Numbered from the stretch's first letter, positions 36,720 through 47,899 are shown. The stretch: DNA of 64,000 bases from Paramacrobiotus metropolitanus (GCF_019649055.1 NW_026570221.1:4216001-4280000); one strand, 5' to 3'. Notes: generated by a model from the letters alone, not told the origin. Program-made: numbers and translations.

Positions 36720-37735
36720 CATGGGAATATCAAAACCAGATCAGTCCCCGTTGCAAATGCGCTGCAGTCTGGCTACCTTGGCTGCCTTCCCTTTATTCAA
36801 AATTCATTTTAAATTCCCATGTATGTCTAAGCCCACCGGCTTCAACTTAAGTAAGTAATCCACCCAGTGGTTCTTCGGAGTGCACGTCAAACCATTGGCT
36901 TAAAGTCACTCCTGGGTCAGGGCAGCGGTATTGCGGTGGGCGTGGTCAAATGTAGGCCGGTCTCATTCGCGAGGGCACCGTGCAACCGTGGGAAGTCCTT
37001 TTTGACCATGCTTTGCAAAATACAATCCAGAAGGCATTGGGCTTCAACTTAGGTATCGCCTTCCGCAAAATAAGCACGCGACATTGAAGATTGAGAAATC
37101 CGAAAGGCCACCTTAACTTTTTTCGAGCAGCGCTTGGTTTTCGGGAAAAAACGATTTTGCTCCCCATGCCGTTTTGTGTGTTTGGTCCAGCCGATGAATT
37201 TCGATTTTGATTCACAAAGCCGTCTCTCAATTGTCCTCAAAATATTCTTAATTTCAAGCCCCTAAAGTTATTGCTGATTTACTGGCAGAATTAAATGCGT
37301 TTCAAACACTGCCTTGACTCGTGCAATCGATGCCATCGCTTCGATAGGCGTTTTCCGCGACATCGCAACGAGGAATCTAGTAAATTTATACTCAGAAAAT
37401 GCGCAAGAAAAAACTGCACTGCAAACTGTAAAAATAGTGGATATTAATGCGCAACACGATTCGCCAAAAAAATAAAATGTTTTGCCGCCAACTTGCCGTG
37501 ACCAGGTTGTAGTACAGTAAAGTAATATTTCAATAAATATTGTCATTTGAATGTGTCGGGCATCAGTATAATGCAATATTGACCTTTGGAAAGGCTGTTG
37601 TTCGGCTGAGACTTAGTAGTACAGGGATGAAGAACGCGTCCACAGTGCCGTGTGTCGTTAACAAAAGTGGTTTGTCACCATGTCGTCGCGTGCAGCGTGT
37701 TGATCGCGTGCGCGAGACTAGAAGCCAAAGTACCG
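36720..37735. other. No supported gene
   Basis: Overlapping open frames up to about 100 codons on both strands, with no domain I can name. The sequence GGCTTCAACTTA occurs twice (36838, 37038), a small internal repeat. Confidence 0.35.
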
Positions 37736-37737
37736 TA

Positions 37738-37916
37738 CGAGGACATTTGGGTGCTGTGAACATACCCTGCACGATTAGGCTGCGATGAACAGCTGGTTAG
37801 CCGTAGCTCGCAACGCTACTGATATCACAGTCTGAATGCAAACGGCTTTAAATTTAGCCGGCTGTTCATCGCAGCCTAATCGTGCAGGGTATGTTCACAG
37901 CACCCAAATGTCCTCG
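37738..37916. mobile_element. 179-bp TA-flanked MITE, copy A
   Basis: Starts CGAGGACATTTGGGTGCTG and ends with the exact inverted complement; the TIRs are about 59 bp. TA flanks lie at 37736-37737 and 37917-37918. The second copy at 39800-39978 has the same length and differs at only two positions that I can see. It has no coding capacity. A Tc1/mariner-type origin is inferred from the TA duplication. Confidence 0.92.
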
Positions 37917-37949
37917 TACATGATGCAAATGTCGGTTACAGTATTACAG

Positions 37950-39130
37950 TGTCACTGCTTGCACCTCTCTTAACATCACAACATCACGTGTGTATCGGAG
38001 CTGATGTGTGACTTTGCGACAATACAAGCAGCGTCGTCTTTCATAAATGCCTAGATCTGGTTGAACTGTGTGCCGAATGCCGTTCGCACTATGTATACTT
38101 CTATACTGTACAGTGCACATAGAGCCAGTGATTGCGCGAAACAAATGACCACCAGTGGTAAATAAAATATGATACTGGTGCTGCAAAATATTGCTCACAG
38201 TGCGCTCAGGTTATCCCTATCAGCGTTTTTAGTTTTATGCTGCCAGCGTTCGCACCAGCGCGCATGAGCGACATCCTCCTGAATAGCGTGTATTCCTGTG
38301 CCCTTTTCTGCTTCCTGCCTTTTTCTCATTAGCCGCAGCTGGTGGGTAGTAGACGCATCCGGAAAATTATGATCCTCGCATGTTCGTGTACATATGCGGT
38401 AATTGTTACTGAATTGTTTACCGCTAGCTCGCTTCACTAGAAAACTTTTCGCGCAAAAGTTTCCACCTGTTTTAAACCGCGAACATGCCTTGTTTTATTT
38501 TGATCGCAGAAATTTCTTTTTTTGACCTCGAAAATTCCCTTCTTGATTTTTCTAATAAGTTAATTCCTCTTTCCGACCAAAAAAAAGTTCTTTATTTATT
38601 CCTTCGTCTTTTTGACCTTGACCGCTGATGGTGGCTTGTTCAGCTGTTTTGTAGGGTAAGGCGTTGATGATCTGTCCCTCTCTTTTTTTCTCTCTGCTGA
38701 TAATCCATTAAGTACTCATGGTCAGTTTGCGTTCTAAGTCCAAATTCATACATATTGTAGAAATAATAAACCTGTTTCCGATTAGTTGGTTTATTCCGTA
38801 TTTCGCAGTGTTGCAGTAATAATTTATAAAACGTTGAAAGCAGCAGTCATTATCGGCAAAAGAGGCAAGCAATCAGTCCGCACATCGCACATCACTTGAG
38901 CGTGCCACGCGATTACTTACTGCTCTTTGGCACAAATTAAGCCATTGAAAGACCGTCTGTAGACACTGAAATACAAGGTCGATGGCAATATTTACTGCAC
39001 AACACGCAATTCGAAAAATAACCGGCTACATAAAAAATACGGCGAACAAGCATTTAATGCAGCGCCGTGCGTTATTACGGTAAACGAGTTGGTTAAACAC
39101 AGTTTTGCTGTCGCGGCCTGACATTAGTTC
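37950..39130. other. No supported gene; possible upstream region of the next gene
   Basis: Only short open frames. The last few hundred bases precede the ATG at 39143 and may hold its promoter; no convincing TATA box stands out. Confidence 0.35.
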
Positions 39131-39142
39131 ATAAGGATTAAA

Positions 39143-40607
39143 ATGATACCGTTAACTCCGTGGAAAGCATCCATTGCTCTGTGCTGGTGCTATATTGCAG
39201 TCGGCGCCACTCTGATCCCACGCCTTCCCATCGGTGGGAACACCGTTCCACCGCCACGCTCTGTCACGGCAATGAAACCCGTTCTTCCCGTCCGCAGCAT
39301 TCCCGTCGTCAGCTGTCGGCCGGATCTTATACCGAAGCTGGCAGAACCGGGTTTTTGCGCCAATCTCGACCAATTGGAAAGCATGTGCGGAACGTTGGAG
39401 ATCAGTGATTCCTTGCAGTGCCCGAATTTTACCGGAAACTTCTGCTGCTACAGTAAGGCAGTTAATGTTGGAAATAGTTGAGCAACTCTGCGATAATAAA
39501 TGCATGTCTCAGTTATTAATTAATAATTATCTACATTTTGAAACAAAATGATGCGCATAATATACATTATGAATTTTGTTACTATTTATAACATTATATA
39601 TATAGGGGGCAAAACTAAACGTGTTCCACGGTTCCCCTGTATTGCTGCCGTCACCCGGCTGGAGTTATACGTTGTGGCTAAACATGGCGCTTATGTACCG
39701 CGCCAGATTTAACCATATGTATTGCCGTAACGTCACACTCCAGGCGGGTGACGGCAGCAATACAGGGGAACCGTGGAACACGCTTAGTTTTGCCCACTAC
39801 GAGAACATTTGGGTGCTGTGAACATACCCTGCACGATTAGGCTGCGATGAACAGCCGGTTAGCCGTAGCTCGCAACGCTACTGATATCACAGTCTGAATG
39901 CAAACGGCTTTAAATTTAGCCGGCTGTTCATCGCAGCCTAATCGTGCAGGGTATGTTCACAGCACCCAAATGTCCTCGTATATGAGTATACTATGTACAT
40001 GTCTCAATAATTAATTAATATAATTATTTACATTTTAAAAATAAGTATGTATCCCTATATTCTGAACTTGTTATCATGATTGCCTTATTACTACATTTTA
40101 TTTGGTTGCCATATTTTTTTGTTGTTTTTATATTTATCCCACGTCTAATTATCTTTCATAATTTTTAAAACTGGTTGTCTTCTTTATCTACAATTTTATT
40201 CACATAAGTTCTTCATCCATCCATAAACCAAAATTAATTAATTAAAGTGGTAAGAATTGTATTAATAAAGTATTAATTAGCTACGGATTGAAGAGTTTCT
40301 GTTTTGCTTAGAATCGTTGGCTCAAGGCAACACTCTGATGAGTACTACCGCTCCATTAACAACAACAACCAAGCCAACAACGAGCGCGACGTCTCGTGCA
40401 ACGTCCGCCGTAACGAATCCGAGCATTCCGGTGCGTGCGTTAGCGGCGGCACCCGTCAAAAATAAAGTCGTTATCCCCGTTAAGATGCCGGTGAGCAGTA
40501 CGCCATTCAGGATCACAACGACAACGAAGAAGCCAGTGATGCTGACCACGCCCAAAACCAAGTCGGCAGTGCATGTGCGTTTCGCGGGACGTAGTATGGT
40601 GATTTGA
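39143..40607 (+). CDS. Predicted two-exon secreted Cys-rich, Thr-rich protein
   Basis: Exon 1 is 39143-39452 and exon 2 is 40312-40607. The donor is A|GTAAGG. The acceptor follows a pyrimidine-rich tract (TTTCTGTTTTGCTTAG). The intron phase (1) matches on both sides and leaves an open frame of 201 codons. Residues 1-22 are a signal peptide. The mature part has a Pro-rich segment and six cysteines at 58, 72, 82, 93, 101 and 102, with an NFT glycosylation site. Exon 2 adds a Thr-rich, mucin-like stretch (TTTTKPTT) and a basic tail. The protein is probably extracellular. I do not recognise the family. The 859-bp intron contains two adjacent MITEs. Confidence 0.5.
39604..39797. mobile_element. 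Palindromic MITE, copy 2 (AGGGGG termini)
   Basis: Begins AGGGGGCAAAACTAAACGTG after a TATATA tract and ends AGTTTTGCCC; the last bases are altered where the next MITE joins. The core matches copy 1 at 19.2 kb almost completely. It lies in the predicted intron of the gene at 39143-40607. Confidence 0.85.
39800..39978. mobile_element. 179-bp TA-flanked MITE, copy B
   Basis: Nearly identical to copy A at 37.7 kb. TA flanks lie at 39798-39799 and 39979-39980. Its left flanking TA directly abuts the right end of the palindromic MITE, so it inserted at or next to that element's own terminus. Confidence 0.92.
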
Positions 40608-40619
40608 TTGACTGACGAA

Positions 40620-41840
40620 AGTCTACAAATGAGCACCACAATGAGTACAAAATGCCGGCAACGAATAACAGTCTAACCGCCGATCTCATGCGAATAGTTC
40701 CTTTCCTGTGTATGGATATGTATACAGTTACAGTCATGCCGGTCAGTTGATGTTAAGATGAATTTTCGCCCGATGTATAAACCGTAATTTTAGCTACGCA
40801 CTACGCAGTAATTCTGCACTGTGCACTAATCGATGAAGAATCCATTTTCTTTGCGTTGATGTAATTTACATACGCTTTTTAGAAGAAAGTCGAGCAAACA
40901 TACTCAGTTTAAATCCCAACTGAGGCCGTTTTTAAATTTTGATTTTTGTTGCTTGAAGAGCTATGTTTTGTAGTCGAACGGTAAATTTCGCATATGATGC
41001 TTGAAAAAAAAACGTTAAACCGGTTGGCGTGCGCGTGACTTGTTGACTGCGATACGGTGAATGAAGAGAAAAAATTCAAACGAATTTCAGTCACATGCAT
41101 GTTAATCGATTCTATCGCAACTTGGTTAAGAATACTTTCCGTATTCTTTGTTTTTCAACCAAAGTAGAGTAGTAGTCATTTTTATCGATGAAAATCAAAA
41201 GTCAAAAGAGTGGGAGATTTCGGAAACTTTGAAAATCTGAGCCGAATCGCGGTGTCATATTTGGTATTTCTGACATTTTTGAGGGCTTGCGGCACGCGCC
41301 GCAAGTCCTTAAAAATTTATTCTTTTTAAGCGTTTAGCTCTGTGGTCTTGGTCCAATTTTGAGCTAGCCAACGGCGAAGAGATTTTTGTAAAAAGGCTTC
41401 AACTTTTCTCAAAACGGCTCATGTTCATGGTACATTTGGAACAACGGATTGTAGTCAAATTTCCTGATTGTACAAAATTTTTTCAAAATTTTTTATTTAA
41501 CAGTCACCGCTGCATCTTACCTTTGGTCCTTTACACGTGAATATGTTACTCTGTAGACCTGAAGGCCTTATCTCACATACTTTCGCACGGCAAGCTGCTG
41601 ATCTCACCTCCCATATCGTGCATTTGAGCGGCTTTTTCAGAGTTTTTCGCCAAAAGAATTTGTTTTCATTGTGAGGTCAGTCTTTGATGTTTGCAACAGC
41701 TTATATTTTGCAGCAGCCTTATGTACAACAGTTGGAGAAAAATTACGACTATTTAATACAGTTGAATATGAATGCGAGGGTAATCGGTTGTTCAAACTTC
41801 AATATGTAAGGTTAAATGATCCGCTGAAGAGAAAAGTTGA
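40620..41840. other. No supported gene
   Basis: Contains a signal-peptide-like minus-strand frame at about 40690-40610 (LLFVAGILYSLWCS), but it runs into DNA antisense to the Thr-rich exon and lacks a continuation. The remainder is AT-rich, with a small GGGCTTGCGG/CCGCAAG hairpin near 41285-41310. Confidence 0.35.
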
Positions 41841-41852
41841 AGTACTTACAAG

Positions 41853-42507
41853 TAAGGGTAGGCATTCCAGTTCCCATCCAATTCCACGGAATCCGCATAT
41901 TCCAAAAGGCCGTTGGAATGGAATGCGGATTTTGCGGAATCCACGTGAAATTTTTGGCATTGTTTTCATCGTTGGAATTAGCAAAAACAAGCCTTTTAAA
42001 AGCTTTCTCCATTAATTTTATCGAATTCGCGTAAAAAACTACAAAATAAACCTTGCTTAACCTGGCTCTGGGATCTCAAGTTTGTTTCTTACATAGTGGT
42101 TATACTTTTAGGCTATGAAAATTCCGAAGGTTTAGTGTGACGGTCAGGTGACCTTTATAACTTCAATTTTTAATTAATTGTAACTAATTTTGTAATTAAT
42201 TTAATTTAATTTTTAATTGATTTTGTAATTAATTTTAATTAATAGTGCCCACTGCTCAGGCCGCGCAAAAACTTTCATACTGGCATACATAAAGATTAAA
42301 CGCTTACGCCTAAGATTGCTGATCGTTACGCTATTTTGGAGCAAGGACTATAATGCTTAATTATGGTTCCATTAATTTATTGCATTTCCGCGGATCGGAA
42401 CGCATTTCATGGAATCCATGGAATATCTTGGATTTCAAATTTTGGAATCCGTGGTCCAATCCAAAATCCGTTCCAAAGGGACGCTTCCCTTGGAATGCCC
42501 AACCTTA
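41853..42507. mobile_element. hAT-like non-autonomous element
   Basis: A 655-bp unit with inverted ends: it starts TAAGGGTAGGCATTCCA and ends with the complement of TAAGGTTGGGCATTCCA. An 8-bp near-duplication flanks it (CTTACAAG at 41845-41852, CTTAAAAG at 42508-42515). hAT transposons make 8-bp duplications and often have TAGGG.TGGGCA-type ends. The inside is rich in GGAATCC motifs in both orientations and has no transposase. Confidence 0.75.
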
Positions 42508-42654
42508 CTTAAAAGTATGAATGGAAAACTGGAAATGCTGCAGCCATTTTAAAACGCTAACTACACATTCAACGACCACGACTAACGGTTTTGGTTGTTT
42601 GTTCGATCGTCTAAAGCTACGTATTATTACTATCCAGAACCGAAAGGACAATGT

Positions 42655-43872
42655 TTGCGGCGCTAACTTTGGGCACACCGACAACTCGCTGACGGTCATC
42701 TTGCAGACCGACAACTTCCTGACGACTATTTGCTGACCGACAAAATGTTGGTCCGACAGTTTGTTGAAACAAAAAATCGCTGAACGACATTTTGCTGAAC
42801 GACAGGTCGCTGACACCGACGATTTGCTGACGACATTTGGCTGACTGACAAAATGTTTTCCCGACAATTTGCTTATTTTCTAAATTGTTAACCGACATTT
42901 TACTGACGGACGTTTTATGAAAATACCGACAACTCGCTGACAACAAATTTATTCTGTTACCCATCAAATCCTTGTAAAACTCAATTTTTTAATCACGCGT
43001 TTTTATTTCAAAACATCACCTAAACATGTTTTAAGAATATTTAAAGAAACAAAAGTTCATTAAACATTTCCGCTCTCTCAAGTCTCAACGCTCAACGGTA
43101 CCCTGAATTTGAATGAACATGATCGGATACCGCAAACGCTTCTCCCGCTATTAACAGCTGCTGCTTATGCAGCAATCTGACAATTCAAGTCGTTTATTTC
43201 TTCTTTTTTTCTGCGAGCGCGTACGAGTGAATTTCATAAAATAATCATTTATGGACAAGAAGAAAACTAAGAAACCTAAGAAACCCAAGAAACCTGAAAA
43301 AACTAAAGCCTAAGAAACCTAAGAAACCTAAGAAACCAAAGAAACCTAAGAAAGCTAAGAAACCTAAGAAACCTGAGAAACCTAATAAACCGGTGTAATT
43401 ATTAAAACATTTTTAACAATTATTAATAAATAATTAATATTGGCTGAGACAATAACGTACTCTTGAACTTAATACGGCGTAATAAATGGCAAAAAGTTAT
43501 ATTTCAGTCATAACTGTCATTGTATTGCTTCCTTTTTATGAAACCAACGAAGATTCTAGTTTTCGCGTAAATATCGCTGATGTGCGTTGAACTGGTCAGC
43601 AAATTGTCAGTCAGCAAGTTTTCGTCTTCTACAAGTTGTCGGTCAGCGAGTTGTCGATTACCGACATTTCGCTGACCGACAAGTAAGCTGTCGTTCAGCA
43701 AATTAGTTTCAGCAAGATGTCGGTCAGCCAGTTTGTAAAAAAATCGTACTTTCGGTCAGCGATTTGTCGGTCAGCAAGTTGTGGTAGTCAGCAACAAGTC
43801 GGTCATCAAATTGTCGGTCACCGAAATGAAGGTCATAGAGTTGTCGTGCTACCCTAACTTTGCTAGCAAATT
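42655..43872. mobile_element. Foldback-like element with tandem-repeat arms
   Basis: Two arrays of an imperfect 15-bp unit (GTCGGTCAGCAAGTT) lie in opposite orientation at about 42670-42950 and 43585-43860. The outer borders also match when inverted (GCTAACTTTGGGC on the left; its counterpart CCCTAACTTTGCTAGC on the right). Long inverted termini made of tandem repeats are the hallmark of Foldback elements. The ~600-bp middle holds a 9-bp repeat array and no transposase. Confidence 0.65.
43258..43395 (+). repeat. 9-bp tandem repeat AAGAAACCT
   Basis: About fourteen imperfect copies of AAGAAACCT (variants AAGAAACCC, AAGAAAGCT, GAGAAACCT) inside the foldback-like element. Confidence 0.85.
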
Positions 43873-43879
43873 TTACGCC

Positions 43880-45060
43880 AGAATTCGTCAGTTAGGCACT
43901 TTAAGTATTGTACGCTATTTATCCATAAACAAATTAATTAGGTTTATTCGCAAAGAGTTCTCGTTCTTATGGGAATGGAAAAGTATTTTTAGCTGATTGG
44001 CAAAATAAAATCAGCAGAAAATTTTATTGAATAAAATTCTGCGCAGTCAATTACGCAATCTAAAGCCCACAAAAGCTGCTGACATCCATTAACGAGGACC
44101 AGTATTGCCGGCTGTGGATGCGTGTTGCGATGCGTGCACTGACGTTATTGCGCGCGCGCCGGTTGACGAGAGAAATTCAATCCAATATCAACCGTGCAGG
44201 TGGTCTGTTCAAAACTGTCGGCGCTGGTGTTTAACGGATGCCGCCAGTGTATGTTAGCGGAATTGACCGAACAACAGGGCACACACAAACTCCCTAACGA
44301 CTTACGCATCAGACTGCATTAAGGCGGTACACGTACAGAAGGAAAATCTGTACAACAATCAAATTTGAGGTTTTTTCTTCTGCTACTTATGCTAATTGCC
44401 GGAATTTTTTGAAAAACCCGAACCCGCTCCGTATTCACTTTTTGCTGTTTACGTTTTCCGAATGCGATCGGTTTCAAATCAGACTTAATTACAAAAATTA
44501 CAAGTTCTTGATAGCAGTGCAGTGAATGCACGCACGAAATCCACTTTTACTATTTCCGCAATAGTTAAAACCAGGGCGAATTACCCTTCGCAATAATTGT
44601 CTGTCAATCAGTCTAACGTACAAGCGTAACGTACCAGACACCGGTGCAGTAACTTTCGGTCAAATCCGTAGTCGAAACACCAGCAAATGACAGGCAAACC
44701 ATACGACGATGCACTGTTTGAACGACATGGTCCATGTCGTTCAAACAATGTACTTTGGTGGAGAAATGTGCATCCTCAAATTTATAAACTTTTGTACGCG
44801 TTAACATTCACTAGTTTATTTAGCTGTTAAGCGCTAACGCGAGAGCGAGCATGCATTCGGTTCAGCTGCAAAATACGAGTAGAAAAGCAACTTCAGTTTT
44901 CCATCAGGTATACATTGTCCAGTTCTTGCCGTAACTAGCAAAAGCGGATTTTTTTTATTTCTCTAAATAGGAAAAAGTCCTTCGTGTTGTCTCGGATATT
45001 GTTTCGAAATCCAATCTGATCCGAAATCGGCCACGCTGATGGTAAACCTAAGCAGTCAGT
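43880..45060. other. No supported gene
   Basis: Short open frames only. It includes the palindrome at 44715-44747. Confidence 0.35.
44715..44747. repeat. 33-bp perfect palindrome
   Basis: Two 16-nt arms (TGTTTGAACGACATGG and its exact complement) around one T at 44731. It has the same arm-T-arm geometry as the palindrome at 8.25 kb. Confidence 0.95.
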
Positions 45061-45067
45061 AACTGCA

Positions 45068-46085
45068 ATCGACTGCTAAGGTTGATCATCAGCAGGGCTA
45101 GGATCACAGACCACAACAGCGATGCAAACGTGAGGTGGCGGTGCGATCAACCTGTGTGGATGCCTCTTGATTACGGGAATAATAAATTAATTCCGAAAAA
45201 AGGCGACAGCGAAGATATACAAAACGGAGGTCAAAAATAACCTAGTGTGGCGAAATGCGCGGTTAATATCCTTGACGGTTTGGTAAATGTGTCGACAAAC
45301 ATCCAGCTCACGGTTCAGTTGAGCGTTAGTTAAATTTTCTTCGACTACCAAGTACTTTGAACAGCCGAATAACACCCGTTTTACTAACTGAACCCACGTG
45401 ACCAGATCAACGTGTGCGAGGCCCATGGCACCATTCTGCAGCACGCTTACAATTGTTAATACTACGGATACTGGGGCGAAGATGGCGTTGCTGGATCGCA
45501 CATCCTGTCCCAGCCATAGCACAAAAAAGACCGATGAAGCCCTCCATTTCATTGTGTTGAAGGAGGTCATAAAATGGAGACCATTGTGGGCGAGAAATTC
45601 GCCAATCCGCACGCAATAACCGCTATTCCTATTACGTGCCGCCGATACCACAACTGTGATCCGTCCGACGGTCGCTCCTCCATCAGCGAGCGGATACTTT
45701 ATCTGCTCTACATCGCGGACAGTGAACAAGCGACTATTCTCACAAAGCTGAATAAATTCTGCTCTGAGAAGTTTTCAGAGCGAAATTTATTTAGCTTTGT
45801 GCAGTTGTAGCTACGTTGCAATATGGAATTTTAACAGTCCGATAGGATTAAGATAAAGAAATCTTATCCGATGCCCATCTCTACTAAGAACTGGGCATAA
45901 TCGTTCATCTTGTCCAGAATCAGCTGGCTAGCGTACATGCTAACACCAGCTGGAACACGACAGCCAATAGTGACCAAACATTCACCACACTTCGCACGGA
46001 GCAACCGTAAACCGGCATTTTTTAAGAAAAAAATCGGGAACGAGAAAAAACAGGACAATGCAGCACAGCAGCACATTATACCCAC
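45068..46085 (-). pseudogene. Gustatory-receptor-like pseudogene
   Basis: This is a broken paralogue of the receptor at 48976-50740. The part at 45187-45729 matches receptor residues ~120-295 closely (EFLAHNGL, WRAS.VFFVLW, LDVCRHIYQT). The part at 45864-46085 matches residues ~17-82 in diverged form (CCCAAL...MYASQLILDKMNDY). A short piece around 45760 keeps NLFSFVRIVA. TM6-like codons (FASLLWSVILALLMINLSS) persist to about 45070 in another frame. The pieces are separated by stops, frameshifts and a deletion, and the exon 1 splice donor is lost. It faces away from the intact gene, that is, head to head. Confidence 0.85.
45743..45806. repeat. Fold-back duplication inside the receptor pseudogene
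   Basis: The coding motif AGAATTTATTCAGCTTTGTG (minus strand) occurs again immediately beside itself in the opposite orientation (GAAATTTATTTAGCTTTGTG on the plus strand), forming an imperfect hairpin with arms of about 27 nt. It probably arose by template switching during a break-repair event that damaged the copy. Confidence 0.75.
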
Positions 46086-46089
46086 GCAT

Positions 46090-47640
46090 TGAAAGTCATA
46101 ATACTACGTTTCTTCGTTACGGAACCTTTTACGGTTAACCGGGCTGCAGACACTGCACTGCTGATATGCCGCCAAAGGCACCGAATAGAGCCGTAGATGT
46201 ACCAAAACCGCACGATCGCAAGCTGGCAAAAGCAGCCGGTAATCCAACGTTTTGGACGAGGGGCACATGAAAACTATTTGACATGCATCACGACTCGGTC
46301 CACTCGTATGCACACCTGGTGCATCACCACGAACGGGTCAACGAGCATGAAAATCTTCCTGGCATCCTGACCATTGCTACAACATTTTGTATCGAAGTTT
46401 CAAATGAATTTTAAAATTTATTCGCCAAGCTGATAACTACGCGATGCAGCCTGTCCGCGATCTGCGCTGCAGTAAATCAGTATTTCAGATGCGCGATGGG
46501 CGGTATCTTTGCACAAACTGGTCTCTAGTCGTTCTGCAGACAATACCAAATTTTCACGTTTATTTAACGACAACTATCACATTTATATCACTCACAAAAT
46601 TGCTAGTTAATAGAGCTGATTGTTTTCTACAGAAAGGTTGCCTTCCTGTGTCCACACGGACAAGACCAAGGAAATAATTAGTTTGTAGTACAAATGGACT
46701 GCAGACAGCCAGTCCAGGCATGTAGCAGTTGCGCTTGAGCCAATTGATAATACGTCGTATGATTTTTATAGTACCAAGTTACCAACCCACTCAGATTGAA
46801 ATGAAGTGTAGTGTATGAACGCACATGTACAAATGTTGTACGAGAATCGCGGGAATCTGGATGAGTTCTTACGAGTTACGGATAATGCGCCCGCCACAGC
46901 AACATAATAGTAATGTCCAGTGTTGTTGTTAAGTTTAGCATAATAAATAGTTATGTGGTTGGCCCCGTAGCGAGCAGGTTAATAATAAAGTAACGCCGCC
47001 GCAACATAAACGACAAGAAGACTGATTAGTCAGTTACAGACTGTAGTATCATGTTTCATGATTATAATTAAACAACGTTTGGGTTCGGATGCTGCTCTAC
47101 TGCAACGTGTCACGTCACAAGTCCACAGCGCCACAACGGTACCCAGTAACAGCTGTACCATTATGGTGCAACGCAGTGGTCGTACTACCTAATTATTTGC
47201 CCGCCGAGAATTTGCGGCAACAGTGGAAGTAGCACTGGCAGTGCTTTTTGTGCATGTAGTTACGAGTATCGTGCAGCAGGGGCCGAATTTTAAATAATTC
47301 TTCAAAAAACCAATCACAGTGCTAAGCTGCCACTCTCGTTGCAACAACCGTGAGCATTTATGCCAAGCTTGAAGCTACAATAATAAGCATTTCTTCGAAC
47401 CCTGTGAGAGCGAACAAGGAAATACAAGCCGAAAGATCGCCGGAAGGCACGAGGAACTAGCACTGCGTTATGAAATAATGATACTACTAAGTACGATTGT
47501 GTAAGCTGTGGTGTAACAGGTTGCATTAGTGCAGCATCGCATTCCACACTTTGTAATACAAAATAAACAAGCAGCAAGTTCCGATAATTTTTTTGTCACG
47601 ATCGTTATCGAAAAACTAAAACTTTTGCTGAGCATCTGCT
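46090..47640. other. No supported gene
   Basis: About 1.5 kb between the pseudogene and the secreted peptide gene, with short open frames only and no recognised motifs. Confidence 0.35.
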
Positions 47641-47645
47641 TGAAA

Positions 47646-47876
47646 ATGTCAAAAAAAGCAGTGATTGCATTTTTATGCTTCAGTATCTTGATCACGCGGA
47701 CATTTTGCACAGTCGCTGCAGATCACGAATCAGCAGCAAGCACTCCGTCGCAAACTACAAAAAACGTTACTTCCGCAGGGAGCACATCACGCAACGACAC
47801 TGCACCGATGAAGCCGCCTATCGCACAGACCAGAATTATCATGAGACCCCGGCCAGACCCTCCCGGCAAAGGCTGA
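47646..47876 (+). CDS. Small secreted Thr/Ser/Pro-rich peptide
   Basis: The ATG at 47646 starts a 76-residue peptide. MSKK is followed by a hydrophobic signal segment (AVIAFLCFSILI) with likely cleavage after CTVAA near residue 25. The remainder is rich in Ser, Thr and Ala with NVTS and NDT sequons, and ends in a basic Pro-rich tail (RPRPDPPGKG). No cysteines remain in the mature part. I do not recognise a family. The composition recalls O-glycosylated or linker-type secreted peptides. Earlier in-frame start codons exist upstream, but they would bury the signal. Further exons are possible. Confidence 0.45.
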   Translation: MSKKAVIAFLCFSILITRTFCTVAADHESAASTPSQTTKNVTSAGSTSRNDTAPMKPPIAQTRIIMRPRPDPPGKG

Positions 47877-47899
47877 CACAAAACTCAGGATGCTATAGT

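Noticed and set aside
40322-40737. Hydrophobic minus-strand frames, including a signal-like LLFVAGILYSLWCS
   Set aside because: They are antisense to the Thr-rich exon (Thr codons read as Val on the other strand), and no coherent gene follows.
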